From CAVVSD01 sp963750895 (GTDB lineage Bacteria > Actinomycetota > Thermoleophilia > Solirubrobacterales > Solirubrobacteraceae): a stretch of 64,000 bases of DNA. The stretch is from NCBI GenBank assembly GCA_963750895.1, contig CAVVSD010000003.1, positions 372,001 through 436,000 of the forward strand, read 5' to 3'. Below, piece by piece: positions 1 through 8,280 of the stretch (its first letter is position 1; the number at the start of each line of letters is the position of its first letter). The notes beneath the pieces were generated by a model, which saw only the letters and a program-made list of their open reading frames with translations, made no database searches and was not told the origin of the DNA. The position numbers were made by a program, and so were the translations under genes.

Positions 1-1
1 C

Positions 2-310
2 ACCGCGGCGTTCATCGCGATCGGCCACGAGCCGCAGTCGGAGATCGTCCAGGGCCTCGTCGACACCGACGACGAGGGCTACGTGAAGACGGACGCTCCG
101 TCGACGCGGACGAACCGCCCCGGCGTCTTCGCCGCCGGCGACCTCGTCGACCACACGTACCGCCAGGCCGTCACGGCCGCCGGCTCCGGCTGTCAGGCGG
201 CGCTCGACGCGGAGTGGTACCTGCGCGACACGCCCCAGGTCCACCCGGCGCACCCGCTGCCCGAGGTCGATCTGGCCGAGGCGCAGTACGCGCCGATGGC
301 CAAGCCCTAG
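2..310 (+). CDS. trxB: Thioredoxin reductase, C-terminal fragment
   Basis: Only the last ~102 residues are in the window; the gene enters from the left edge in the frame starting at base 2. The visible part holds the second FAD-contacting motif of thioredoxin reductase (PGVFAAGDLVDHTYRQ), preceded by IAIGHEPQ and a polar strand, and ends in a short acidic/proline-rich tail. The family transfers electrons from NADPH through FAD to thioredoxin in the cytoplasm; the CxxC active site would lie upstream, outside the window. The stop is at 308-310, five bases short of the convergent gene that ends at 315. Assignment to the family is firm; the exact paralogue cannot be told from the tail. Confidence 0.88.
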   Translation, partial: TAAFIAIGHEPQSEIVQGLVDTDDEGYVKTDAPSTRTNRPGVFAAGDLVDHTYRQAVTAAGSGCQAALDAEWYLRDTPQVHPAHPLPEVDLAEAQYAPMAKP

Positions 311-314
311 GGCC

Positions 315-614
315 CTAGCGACGCTCCTCGGCCGCGACGTAGCGGTCGAGCGCTCGGCGCCCGGCCCGCCGGTCGCCGAGCCGGAGCTTCGCCACGGCCT
401 GCCGTGCCGCCAGGCGATCCATGTAGAAGCGACGCATCACGTCGGGGTCGCCGCGGTGGTCGGCGCGGTGTCGCGCGGACGCCATGAACGCCTCGACGGC
501 CTCGAGCACCTCCTCGATCCGCCGCTGCGGGCACCGCGCGACGAGCGTCAGCAGGGCTGAGCGCGCCCGATGGATCTCCGCGTCGACCTCTCGCGCGGTG
601 ACGACGTGCCGCAT
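315..614 (-). CDS. Small hypothetical protein, Arg/Ala-rich, helical
   Basis: A 99-residue protein starting at the ATG at 614 (MRHVVTAREVDAEI). It is predicted from composition to be all helical and is strongly charged, with alternating Arg/Glu. I recognise no domain. Codon third positions are GC-rich in this frame, unlike the arginine-rich shadow frames over the same DNA, which supports it as coding. The open frame extends further upstream, but that extension overlaps the next gene and has shadow-like composition, so the ATG at 614 is preferred. It is convergent with the thioredoxin reductase gene. Confidence 0.55.
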   Translation of the reverse strand: MRHVVTAREVDAEIHRARSALLTLVARCPQRRIEEVLEAVEAFMASARHRADHRGDPDVMRRFYMDRLAARQAVAKLRLGDRRAGRRALDRYVAAEERR

Positions 615-657
615 GGGACGGTGCACCACTCCTCGGTTCGGGTGCACTCCCCCCACG

Positions 658-912
658 TCAGCCCGCGCTGGGTGGAGGCGTCTGGTTGCGGCCGGGCGGC
701 CGGTTGAGCTGGCGCGACGCCAGCACGCGCGAGACGCCGAAGAAGACCGTCGCCAGCACGACGACGGCGAGGATCGCGACCGTGACCGGGCTGTCGGGCA
801 GCACGAGCCACAGCACGAGGGCGAGGACGACGACGCCCACCATGAGCACCCACATGCGGATGGGCGAGGGCGTCTCGTCGGGGACGTCGTAGGTGTCGCG
901 GATCGATCGCAT
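658..912 (-). CDS. Small membrane protein with two transmembrane helices
   Basis: An 84-residue protein from the ATG at 912. Residues ~1-18 are polar, ~20-38 form one hydrophobic helix (MWVLMVGVVVLALVLWLVL) and ~43-62 a second, followed by a basic/proline-rich cytoplasmic tail (NRPPGRNQTPPP). No known domain is recognised. Such two-helix proteins are common between housekeeping genes in actinobacteria. It is separated by 43 bases from the next minus-strand gene at 315-614 and may be co-transcribed with it. An in-frame extension upstream cannot be excluded. Confidence 0.6.
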   Translation of the reverse strand: MRSIRDTYDVPDETPSPIRMWVLMVGVVVLALVLWLVLPDSPVTVAILAVVVLATVFFGVSRVLASRQLNRPPGRNQTPPPSAG

Positions 913-959
913 GCGATCGGCGTACCCGGACCCGGAGAACGGGTCACCGCCAGACGTGC

Positions 960-985
960 AGAGGGCCGGCGGATGCCGGCCCTCT
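960..985. terminator. Hairpin, probable intrinsic terminator
   Basis: A perfect 11-bp inverted repeat (AGAGGGCCGGC ... GCCGGCCCTCT) with a four-base loop GGAT. It lies between the end of the minus-strand gene at 1008 and the start of the minus-strand gene at 912. No long T-run follows, as is usual in high-GC actinobacteria. Confidence 0.6.
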
Positions 986-1007
986 TGGACTGCGGTGTCG
1001 GTGGTGT

Positions 1008-1280
1008 CTACTCGCGGGCGCCCGCAAGCGGCCCGCAGGCGGAGACGTCGTCGACGAGCGCGCGCGCACGCTCCGGCGTCCACCGTTCGGCTTCGACGAG
1101 GCGCTCGGCGAGATCCTCGACCTCCGTCAGCGCCTCGTATCCGTCCTCCTCGAAGAGCAGGGCATCCGCGGCGCTGCGGATGGTCTCCTGCTCGTCGGGG
1201 AGCAGCTTCGTCGGGCCCAGGTCATCCAGCGTCTTCACGACGCGGCCATAGGCCAGGGCGCGATCCGCGTTCGGGGTCAT
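1008..1280 (-). CDS. Small hypothetical acidic protein
   Basis: A 90-residue acidic protein from the ATG at 1280 (MTPNADRALAYGRVV), with helical character and no cysteines or membrane segments. I do not recognise the family. The start is preferred because upstream sequence in the same frame overlaps the alkyltransferase gene and is arginine-rich shadow. The intergenic DNA upstream (1281-1345) is comparatively AT-containing (catatatcgagg) and could carry its promoter. A hairpin terminator follows at 960-985. Confidence 0.55.
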   Translation of the reverse strand: MTPNADRALAYGRVVKTLDDLGPTKLLPDEQETIRSAADALLFEEDGYEALTEVEDLAERLVEAERWTPERARALVDDVSACGPLAGARE

Positions 1281-1345
1281 ATATCGAGGGTACGGGCCGC
1301 ACCGGCGAACGGACCGTTGTGCGGGCGTTACGGGCGTGCGATGCG

Positions 1346-1933
1346 TCACATGCCCTGCGTGAGCACGCCCTCGAGCTCGAGCAGGTGCTGCTTGCGGTGC
1401 AGCCCGCCCGTGTACCCGTGGAGCGTCCCGTTGCGGGCGAGCACGCGATGGCAGGGGACGACGATCGGGATCGGGTTGGAGCCCAGCGCGCCGCCCGCGG
1501 CCCGCGCAGCGCCCGGGGAGCCTGCCTCGGCCGCGATCTCGCCGTACGTGCTCGTCGCGCCGAACGGGATCCGCGCCGTCGCGGCCAGGATCTTCCGCGC
1601 GAACGGCTTCGCGAGCGCCAGGTCGACCTCGAGGTCGAAGTCCTTGCGCGTCCCCGCGAAGTACTCGTCGAGCTCGCGCCGCACGCGGTCGAGCTTCGCC
1701 GGGGCGAGCAGGACGCGGGGCGAGATCTCGGCGGCGATGCGCTCGAGCAGCGGGTCGGCGCCGCCGTGGAGGTCCTCGTAGCCGAGGCACGCGAGGCCGC
1801 GCTCGGTCTGCGCCGCGATCATCGTTCCGACCGGCGAGTCGACGAACGCGTAGGACACGTCGGCGGGCGCCGTGGCGGCGAAGCGCGCCAGCGATGCCGA
1901 CGGGTCGGCGGTGGGGGGCGTGAGTGGGGTCAT
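1346..1933 (-). CDS. ogt: Methylated-DNA--protein-cysteine S-methyltransferase
   Basis: A 195-residue DNA repair protein that moves O6-alkyl groups from guanine onto its own cysteine in a single-turnover reaction. The active site PCHRV is at ~160-164 (acceptor Cys161), preceded by the helix-turn-helix/arginine-finger region (IPFGATSTYGEIA, ~122-134) and followed by LHGYTGGLHRKQHLLELE. The N-terminal ~90 residues form the usual ribonuclease-like domain; length is normal for Ogt/MGMT. Its ATG overlaps the end of the upstream sigma factor gene by 4 bases, so the two are almost certainly translated from one mRNA. The pairing suggests repair expression is tied to that sigma factor. Confidence 0.92.
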   Translation of the reverse strand: MTPLTPPTADPSASLARFAATAPADVSYAFVDSPVGTMIAAQTERGLACLGYEDLHGGADPLLERIAAEISPRVLLAPAKLDRVRRELDEYFAGTRKDFDLEVDLALAKPFARKILAATARIPFGATSTYGEIAAEAGSPGAARAAGGALGSNPIPIVVPCHRVLARNGTLHGYTGGLHRKQHLLELEGVLTQGM

Positions 1934-2388
1934 GGGACGAGCTCCTTGCGAAGGGCCTTCAGTCCGTCGGCGGCCGCGCGGCGCGAGGCGTCCTCGCTGC
2001 AGCCCAGGATCACGGCGATGTCACGGTGCGGCAGGTCGGCCGCGTAGCGCAGCGTGAGGACCGCGCGCTGCCGTGGAGGCAGCTCGCGGACGGGATCCCA
2101 GTCCGACGCGTCGGGCGGCTCGGGCGCCGCCCGCTCCTCCACGTCGCCCACCGGCACCGGCCTGCGGGCACGGGCGCGGTGGACGTCGGTCGCCTTGCGG
2201 TGCGCGATCGTGAACAGCCAGGCGCGCAGGTTGTCCGCGTGGGCGAGGTCGGGGTACGCGCGGAGCGCGCTCAGGAACGTCTCCTGGAACGCATCGTCCG
2301 CGTCCTCACGGCCGACCGCGCCGACGAGGAAGCGCAGCACGTCGCCCGCGTGGGCGTCGAGCAGTCGCTGGAAGGGCGGCGGGGTCAT
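1930..2388 (-). CDS. ECF-like RNA polymerase sigma factor (sigma-70 family)
   Basis: A 152-residue sigma factor containing only regions 2 and 4. Region 2 spans ~8-72 (FQRLLDAHAGDVLRFL ... DAFQETFLSALRAY ... LRAWLFTIAHRKATD). Region 4 spans ~100-150 (LPPRQRAVLTLRYAADL, then helix-turn-helix HRDIAVILGCSEDASRRA). It would direct RNA polymerase to a stress regulon. No anti-sigma factor is adjacent. It overlaps the alkyltransferase gene downstream by 4 bases (ATGA). The start ATG at 2388 gives a standard N-terminus. Confidence 0.85.
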   Translation of the reverse strand: MTPPPFQRLLDAHAGDVLRFLVGAVGREDADDAFQETFLSALRAYPDLAHADNLRAWLFTIAHRKATDVHRARARRPVPVGDVEERAAPEPPDASDWDPVRELPPRQRAVLTLRYAADLPHRDIAVILGCSEDASRRAAADGLKALRKELVP

Positions 2389-2423
2389 GGAAGAGAAACG
2401 CTGCGCGGCCCCGGAACGTGAGG

Positions 2424-3941
2424 TCAGCCGTGGAACGTCCTGTCCTCGTGCAGCATGGCGCCGAGCAGCGGTGCGAGCCCGTACCGGTCGGTCCCGGTGC
2501 CCTCGGCCAGGCCGTCGATGACCCGCACGACGTGCTCGACGCCCATCGCGTCGGCCCAGGCGAGCGGGCCGCGCGGGTGGTTCAGGCCCAGCTCCATGCC
2601 CTCGTCGACGTCCTCCGCCCTGGCGACGCCCTCGGCGATCGCGAAGCACGCCTCGTTCACGAGCGACGCCACGATCCGCGCGAGGACGAGCCCCGGCGCG
2701 TCGCCCACCCATGCGACGTGCAGCCCGAGCGTCCCGGCGAAGCGCTCCGCCGCCGCCACGGTCGCCTCGGACGAGCCGGCGCCTCGGGTGAGCTCCAGGA
2801 GGCCGCCGGCACGCAGGGGCGGGACGGCCGAGAAGCCGACGGCCGGACCGCCGAGCTCCTGCGCGGCGAGCGTGCCCTCCGCGCACAGGAGCATCCGCGG
2901 CGCGCCCTGCAGCGGCTCGGTCTCGTCGCCGCCGGCGTCGATCGCGATGAACGGCACCTCGCCGTCCGCGTCGCCGGGTGCCGCGACGCGCCAGCCCGCG
3001 TCCCGCGCGAGCTGCGCCAGCTCGATCGCGACCGGCAGCTCGCCCGCGATGACGACGAGCCCGTCGCCCCCGCCGGGCTCGGGCGCGCTCTGCTCCTCGC
3101 GCGGCACGGGCCGCCCGTCGGGGTACTCGTACCAGCCGCGGCCCGCCTTGCGGCCGAGGTGGCCGGCGTCGACCATCCGGCGCTGCAGCGGCGACGGGCG
3201 CCAGCGCGGCTCGTGGAAGCTCAGCTCGAAGAACGAGCGCGCGATCTCCAGGCCGACGTCGACGCCGACGAGGTCCATGAGCTCGAACGGCCCCATGCGG
3301 AAGCCGCCGCCCAGCCGGCAGATGCGGTCGACCTGCTCCGGCGTCGCGAGACCCTCGTGGACGATGCGCAGCGCCTCGAGGGAGAACGGGCGGTTGCATC
3401 GGTTCACGAGGAACCCGATCCCGTCGGCGACCTCGACGACGCGGCGGCCCATCGCCTCGGCCGCCGCGCGCGCGACGGCGACGGACTCGGGCGAGGTGTC
3501 GACGCCGGCGACGACCTCGACGAGCCGCATCACGGGCGGGGGGTTGAAGAAGTGCATCCCGACGACGCGCCCCGGGGCTCCCGACGCTGCGCCGACCGCG
3601 GTGACCGGCAGCGACGAGGTGTTCGTCGCGAGGACGGCCTCGGTATGGGCGGCGAGCTCGCGCAGCAGCTCGCCCTTGAGCTCCAGGCGCTCGGGCGCGG
3701 CCTCGATGATGAGATCGCAGGCCTCGAGCTCCTCGAGCGCGCCGACCGGGCGCAGGCGCTCGCGCGCGCCCTCCACCGGACGCTTCCTCCACGACGCCTC
3801 GATGCGCGTGACGCCGCGTTCCAGCGCCTCCGGCACCGGGTCGTGCAGCACGGTCTCCAGCCCCGACTGCGCGGCGAGCTGAGCGATCCCGGCCCCCATC
3901 GTCCCGGCACCGACGACGCCGACGATGCGGGGTGCCGTCAT
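2424..3941 (-). CDS. 3-hydroxyacyl-CoA dehydrogenase, two C-terminal domains
   Basis: A 505-residue NAD-dependent 3-hydroxyacyl/3-hydroxybutyryl-CoA dehydrogenase. The N-terminal Rossmann fold carries GVVGAGTMGAGIAQ (~8-21), and the catalytic region includes NTSSLPVTAV and MHFFNPPPVMRLVEVV. A first C-terminal 3HCDH domain (~190-285) contains NRCNRPF and GRKAGRGWYEYPDGR. A second 3HCDH domain lies at ~390-505 (VLARIVASLVNEACFAI, GLNHPRGPLAWAD). The duplicated domain is typical of PaaH-like proteins. It acts in beta-oxidation or aromatic-CoA breakdown. It is divergent from the gene at 3965 with only 23 bases between starts. Substrate range cannot be read from sequence. Confidence 0.88.
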   Translation of the reverse strand: MTAPRIVGVVGAGTMGAGIAQLAAQSGLETVLHDPVPEALERGVTRIEASWRKRPVEGARERLRPVGALEELEACDLIIEAAPERLELKGELLRELAAHTEAVLATNTSSLPVTAVGAASGAPGRVVGMHFFNPPPVMRLVEVVAGVDTSPESVAVARAAAEAMGRRVVEVADGIGFLVNRCNRPFSLEALRIVHEGLATPEQVDRICRLGGGFRMGPFELMDLVGVDVGLEIARSFFELSFHEPRWRPSPLQRRMVDAGHLGRKAGRGWYEYPDGRPVPREEQSAPEPGGGDGLVVIAGELPVAIELAQLARDAGWRVAAPGDADGEVPFIAIDAGGDETEPLQGAPRMLLCAEGTLAAQELGGPAVGFSAVPPLRAGGLLELTRGAGSSEATVAAAERFAGTLGLHVAWVGDAPGLVLARIVASLVNEACFAIAEGVARAEDVDEGMELGLNHPRGPLAWADAMGVEHVVRVIDGLAEGTGTDRYGLAPLLGAMLHEDRTFHG

Positions 3942-3964
3942 GGCCGTGACCCTACACTCGGCCG

Positions 3965-4459
3965 GTGCGCGCGCTGATCGTCGGCGGCGGCCGTCGGGGC
4001 CTGAGGCTCGCCGAGGAGCTCACCGGCGAGGGCCATGCCGTGCGCGTCGTCAGCCGCGCGGAGGCGCGCGACGGCGACATCCTCGCCGTCGGCGCCGAGC
4101 CGTGGCGCGGCGACCCCGACCGCGTCGGCACGCTGCGCTACGCGCTGGACAACGTGACGCTGCTGCTGTGGCTGCTGGGCACCGCGACGGGCGACCCGGA
4201 GCAGGTCGCCGCGCTGCACGGATCGCGCCTGGAGATGATGCTCGAGCGGACCGTGGACACCACGGTGCGCGGGGTCGTCTACGAGGCCGCCGGCACGCTG
4301 CCGGACGACGTGTTCGCCTCGGGGATCCGCGAGATGCAGCGGGCCAACGAGCGCAACGAGGTGCCGTTCGCGCTGCTCGAGGCCGACCCGGACGACGTCG
4401 CCGCGTGGCTCGCTGCGGCGCGCGCCGCGATCGAGTCGCTGCTCGGCCCTCGCGGTTAG
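3965..4459 (+). CDS. Small NAD(P)-binding Rossmann-fold protein
   Basis: A 164-residue protein starting with GTG at 3965. The first strand-loop-helix is a dinucleotide-binding motif of the form VGGGRRGLRLAEEL. No C-terminal catalytic domain is seen, so the protein is a bare Rossmann domain resembling truncated NAD-dependent epimerase/dehydratase-like proteins of actinobacteria. It lies 11 bases upstream of the rhodanese gene on the same strand and is divergent from the acyl-CoA dehydrogenase-type gene. Function unknown. Confidence 0.7.
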   Translation: MRALIVGGGRRGLRLAEELTGEGHAVRVVSRAEARDGDILAVGAEPWRGDPDRVGTLRYALDNVTLLLWLLGTATGDPEQVAALHGSRLEMMLERTVDTTVRGVVYEAAGTLPDDVFASGIREMQRANERNEVPFALLEADPDDVAAWLAAARAAIESLLGPRG

Positions 4460-4470
4460 AGTCCCGGCCC

Positions 4471-5311
4471 GTGACGGACCATGCGAAGGACGTGCTGGTC
4501 GACACCGACTGGGTGGCAGACCATCTCGAGGACCCGTCGATCCGCATCGTCGAGGTCGACGAGAACCGCTCGCTCTACGGGGAGGGTCACATCCCCGGCG
4601 CGATCGGCTTCGACTGGCAGTACGACCTCCAGGACCAGGTGCGGCGCAGCTTCCTCGGGCCCGAGGCCTTCGGCGCGCTCCTCGGGTCGCGGGGCATCTC
4701 CGACGACCACACGATCGTGCTGTACGGCGATCGCAACAACTGGTTCGCCGCCTACACGTACTGGTACCTGAAGTACTACGGCCACGACGCCGTGAAGCTC
4801 ATGGACGGGCCGCGCGAGAAGTGGATCGCGGAGGGGAGGCCGACGTCGGCCGACGTGCCGTCCTACCCGCCCGCGACGTTCACCGCCAAGCCGGGCGACG
4901 GCTCGATCCGCGCGCTGCGCGACGAGGTCATCGCCGCCGTCGGGACGAACCGCAGGCTCGTCGACGTCCGCTCGCCGCAGGAGTTCTCGGGCGAGATCAT
5001 CGCCGCCGCGGGCTACGAGCACGAGGGCGCGCAGCGGGGCGGCCACATCCCGGGCGCCGCGTCCGTGCCGTGGGCCCAGGCGGTCAAGGAGGACGGCAGC
5101 TTCAAGTCCAGGGAGGAGCTCGAGGCGCTCTACACCGCCAAGGGCGTCCTGACCGGCGACCCGATCATCGCCTACTGCCGTATCGGCGAGCGCTCCGCGC
5201 ACACGTGGTTCGTGCTGCACGAGCTGCTCGGGCGCGACGACGTCAAGAACTACGACGGCTCGTGGACCGAGTGGGGCAACCTCGTGGACGTGCCGGTCGA
5301 GCGCGAGCTAG
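4471..5311 (+). CDS. Thiosulfate/3-mercaptopyruvate sulfurtransferase, frameshifted near the end
   Basis: A two-domain rhodanese starting with GTG at 4471. The inactive N-terminal domain (~8-130) has GHIPGAIGFDWQYDLQD. The catalytic domain (~150-275) has VDVRSPQEFSG, GHIPGAASVPWAQ and the active-site loop CRIGER (Cys236). The family moves sulfane sulfur from thiosulfate or mercaptopyruvate to thiophilic acceptors. After YDGSWTEWGNLVDVPVE the frame runs on with no stop for ~950 bases antisense to the next genes. A TAG exists in the +1 frame at 5309-5311, exactly where family members end, so a single inserted base near 5285-5307 is likely. Coordinates assume that correction. Confidence 0.85.
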
Positions 5312-5892
5312 CCGGGCAGCGTGACGGCGCCGAGGCGCTCGAGCAGGTCGGTGAGCATCCGGGCGGTCGCGCCCCAGATGAACGCCTCGCCCACGATGTA
5401 GACGTCGGTGCGCAGCGGGATGCCGCGGCGCACGATCCGCTGCCGGCCGAAGCCCGCGCGCAGCTGGGTCAGCGACGGCTCGATGACCTCCTCGACCTCG
5501 CGCGGGGAGAGCACCCACTCCCTGCCGGCGTCGATGAGGCCGACGAAGGGGTAGATCGCGTAGCCCGTCGCCAGCGTCGGCACCGGCTTGAGCGCGCCGA
5601 GCAGCTCGACGTCGGACCGGGGGAGGCCGACCTCCTCCTCCGCCTCGCGCAGCGCCGTCGTCCGCAGATCCTCGCCCGGGTCCTGGCGCCCTCCGGGGAA
5701 GGCCACCTCGCCCGCGTGCCGGCGCATGTTGTCCGGCCTGCGGGTCAGGACGGCATGGAGGTCTCCGTCGTGGAGGTACAGCGGGACGAGGACGGCGGCG
5801 TCGGTGCGGCCGTGGACGTCGAGGCCGATCGCCTCGTCGGGATCGAGCAGGACGGCGCCGAGTGCGCCGGCGAGGTCGGCGCGCGCGCTCAG
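5308..5892 (-). CDS. NUDIX hydrolase (CoA pyrophosphatase-like)
   Basis: A ~194-residue NUDIX protein. The NUDIX box is visible as GGRQDPGEDLRTTALREAEEE plus VGL (GX5EX7REUXEEXGU), preceded by RRHAGEVAFPGG, which is characteristic of the CoA diphosphatase (NudL/CoaSe) branch. It probably cleaves CoA or acyl-CoA pyrophosphate, or related nucleoside diphosphate compounds. The start is uncertain. No ATG or GTG fits the expected N-terminus; a CTG at 5892 would overlap the OsmC stop as CTGA, matching the translational coupling used elsewhere here. Its stop shares a CTAG with the rhodanese stop. Confidence 0.82.
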   Translation of the reverse strand: MSARADLAGALGAVLLDPDEAIGLDVHGRTDAAVLVPLYLHDGDLHAVLTRRPDNMRRHAGEVAFPGGRQDPGEDLRTTALREAEEEVGLPRSDVELLGALKPVPTLATGYAIYPFVGLIDAGREWVLSPREVEEVIEPSLTQLRAGFGRQRIVRRGIPLRTDVYIVGEAFIWGATARMLTDLLERLGAVTLPG

Positions 5893-6296
5893 GAGGACGC
5901 CAGGGCGAGGCGCTCGACGCGTTCGTCGAACATGACCTCGCCGTCGAGCGTCCGGTGCACGGGGCACTTCGCGGCGATGATCTTCAGCTTCGCGACCTGG
6001 TCGTCGCTCAGCCCGGCCGGGAAGCGCAGGACGAGCGAGAACCGCGTGGGGCAGCCGCGCTCGGCGGGCGTGTACTCGCAGACGACCTCGAGGTCGCCGA
6101 TGTCCCACCCCTTGCGATCGGCGTACATCTCCATCGTGACGGCGGTGCAGGACGCGAGGCTCGCGGCGAGGAGCTCCTGCGGGCTGGGCCCGGTGTCGTC
6201 GCCGCCCTTGTTCCCTGGCTCGTCGACACCCATGCGGTGGTCCCGCACCTTGACGATGTGACGGAAGGCCTGGACTCGCTGGGCAGATGCACGCAT
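5889..6296 (-). CDS. OsmC/Ohr family protein
   Basis: A 135-residue OsmC-like protein from the ATG at 6296. It has the family features: the PSPQELLAASLASCTAVTM helix with the first redox cysteine (~53), and a second conserved cysteine in AAKCPVHRTL (~114). The family comprises thiol-dependent hydroperoxide reductases or related stress proteins. The YhfA-like KCPVHRTL segment favours the general OsmC group over Ohr. An earlier ATG at 6332 would overlap the next gene and add a non-conserved segment, so 6296 is preferred. It sits directly before the NUDIX gene. Confidence 0.85.
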   Translation of the reverse strand: MRASAQRVQAFRHIVKVRDHRMGVDEPGNKGGDDTGPSPQELLAASLASCTAVTMEMYADRKGWDIGDLEVVCEYTPAERGCPTRFSLVLRFPAGLSDDQVAKLKIIAAKCPVHRTLDGEVMFDERVERLALASS

Positions 6297-6318
6297 GGTC
6301 CCTCGATGGTAGCTCGCG

Positions 6319-7581
6319 TCAGCGCGGATCATCCAGCGGGTTGAACAGCATCCCCGTGATGACCTTCGGGAAGAAGTACGTGGACTTCGGCGGCATGCTC
6401 ACGCCCTCCGCCGCGACGGCTCTGACCTGCGTCACCGGGGTCGGCCGCAGGAAGAACCCGAGGTCGTACTCGCCGCTCGTGACGAGGTCGATGCCGTCCT
6501 GCGCCGAGCGGGCGTAGCCGAGGCCGTGGAGCTCGGAGATGTCCTCCTCCGTCAGGCCGAGCGGGCCGGTGAGCAGGAGCGCCTCGACGATCGCCGTGTC
6601 GAGACGGCGGTAGGGCTCGGGCATGCCGTCGAGGACCGCGTCGGCGATCGCCTGGTCCTTGAGCGTGAGGCGGAACGGCCGCTTGAAGTGCGCGTCGAGG
6701 TAGCCCATGACGAGCGGGCCGTCGCTCTCGGGCGGCGCCAGCTCCTCGAGCGTCGTCGGCTCGAGCTCGAAGCTCTCGCGCAGGACGTCGGCCAGCGCCT
6801 CCTGCGTCGCCGGCGTCGTGCCCTGGACGAGGCGGTGCGTCGGGAACACGGTGAGGCCCTCGTCCTCGAGCGCGACGAGGCACATGAGCACGTAGCGGTG
6901 ATCCCCCTCGCCGCCGATCTCGTCCGCGTACACGCGCGCGGTCTCGTAGCGGTGATGCCCGTCGGCGATGAGCAGCTCGGCGTCGGCCAGCGCGTCGTGG
7001 ACCGCGTCCAGCGCGCCCGCGTCGGTGACCCGGTGCAGCCGGTGGATCGTCCCGTCCTCGTCGGTCGCCTCGCCCCACGGCGCGCCGCCGATGTGCGGCT
7101 CCAGCGCGCCCCACGCGGCACCGGCCGGATCGCTGTACAGCGAGAAGATCGGCGAGAGGTTCGCGCGCGTGGCGCGCGTGAGACGCAGCCGGTCCTCCTT
7201 CGGGCCAGGGTGCGTGCGCTCGTGCGGCCGGATCCGGCCCGGGCCGTAGTCCTCCACGCGGACGCGCGCGAGGAACCCCTTGCGGGTCAGCTTGCGCCCG
7301 TCCGGCGCCGTGTAGTCCTGCACGAGCGCCCAGATCGCGGGCTCGGGATCGCGCACGACGGCGCCCTCGTCCATCCATGCGCGCAGCGTCTCGGCGGCGG
7401 TGGCGTAGGGGTCGTCGCCTCGTGGGAGGTCGATCGCGACGACGTTGTGTGGCGACCGGGCCTGCAGCGCCTCGCGCGCCGGCGGGTCGATCACGTCGTA
7501 GGGGGGCGCGACGAGGTCCTGGAGAGGACCGGCGACGGCCTGGTCGTAGTGCAGTGCGCGCAGGGGCTGGACGTCGGCCAT
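6319..7581 (-). CDS. DUF1015 family protein
   Basis: A 420-residue member of DUF1015, a widespread bacterial family of unknown biochemical role, sometimes found near serine biosynthesis genes. Conserved features are LVAPPYDVI near the N-terminus (~23-31), RPHERTHPGPKEDRL (~120-134) and the invariant ADGHHRYETARVY (~205-217). The C-terminal region has the expected FFPKVITGMLFN ending. Length is typical. It is followed after 22 bases by the OsmC gene on the same strand. No catalytic assignment is justified. Confidence 0.85.
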   Translation of the reverse strand: MADVQPLRALHYDQAVAGPLQDLVAPPYDVIDPPAREALQARSPHNVVAIDLPRGDDPYATAAETLRAWMDEGAVVRDPEPAIWALVQDYTAPDGRKLTRKGFLARVRVEDYGPGRIRPHERTHPGPKEDRLRLTRATRANLSPIFSLYSDPAGAAWGALEPHIGGAPWGEATDEDGTIHRLHRVTDAGALDAVHDALADAELLIADGHHRYETARVYADEIGGEGDHRYVLMCLVALEDEGLTVFPTHRLVQGTTPATQEALADVLRESFELEPTTLEELAPPESDGPLVMGYLDAHFKRPFRLTLKDQAIADAVLDGMPEPYRRLDTAIVEALLLTGPLGLTEEDISELHGLGYARSAQDGIDLVTSGEYDLGFFLRPTPVTQVRAVAAEGVSMPPKSTYFFPKVITGMLFNPLDDPR

Positions 7582-7614
7582 GTCGGCCGAACGCTACCCG
7601 CCCGGACCGGCGGC

Positions 7615-8178
7615 TCAGCCGCGGCGGCCGAACTGGTTCGCGTAGGTCGCCGCGCCCGAGGCGGCGGTGGCGCCGGCGACCGGCGCGCCGAGCGCGATCC
7701 CCATGCCCATCTCGCGGAACCCGGAGTTCAGGATGTTCGCGCGATGGGGCGGGCTGGCCATCCAGCCGGCGACGATCTGGCTGGGCGTGGCGAGCGTGCC
7801 CGTACCCCAGGCGAGGTTCTCGCCGATCTCCCAGCCGCGTGCCTGGGCGAGGTAGCGGGTGTCGTCCTTGATGCGCTGGGTCAGCGTCTCGCCGTTGGGC
7901 GAGACGTGCGCGAAGAACTCGCGGCGGACCATGTCGCGGGCGTAGGCGGTGGCGGACGACTGCAGCGTGCCGTTCGTGCGCAGCGCGCGCAGGCCACGCT
8001 TCGTGCGCTCGCGGTTGACGAGGCAGACGGTCGCGTCGCGTGCGTCGTCGATCGTCCGCGCGGTCGGGATCGCGCTCGCGCCGGGGCAGCGCTGGCTGCC
8101 CGCGGAGGCGGTTCCGGTCGGCAGCGCCACGAGCGCGAGCACGGCGGCGAGGAGGATGCGAAGGGGCATCTTCATCAC
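7615..8178 (-). CDS. Secreted CAP (SCP/PR-1-like) domain protein
   Basis: A 187-residue protein with a Sec signal peptide (MMKMPLRILLAAVLALVALP, cleavage probably after the TASA near residue 26). It is followed by a CAP domain. Motifs seen are CLVNRERTKRGLRAL (helix 1), FFAHVSPNGETLTQRI (first His), GENLAWGTG, and the second signature WMASPPHRANILNSGF with the second His. The YkwD group of bacterial CAP proteins is extracellular and of largely unknown activity. The two cysteines in the N-terminal part (RCPG, TVCLVN) could form a disulfide. Confidence 0.88.
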   Translation of the reverse strand: MMKMPLRILLAAVLALVALPTGTASAGSQRCPGASAIPTARTIDDARDATVCLVNRERTKRGLRALRTNGTLQSSATAYARDMVRREFFAHVSPNGETLTQRIKDDTRYLAQARGWEIGENLAWGTGTLATPSQIVAGWMASPPHRANILNSGFREMGMGIALGAPVAGATAASGAATYANQFGRRG

Positions 8179-8280
8179 ACCGGTTCTCGGCAGGTGCGGC
8201 CCACGATTCAGGCCGCGGGCCCGGATCTGGACGTGAGTTCGACTGCGCCCGTTTCGGCGTGGCGTACGCTCCTGGGGCTA

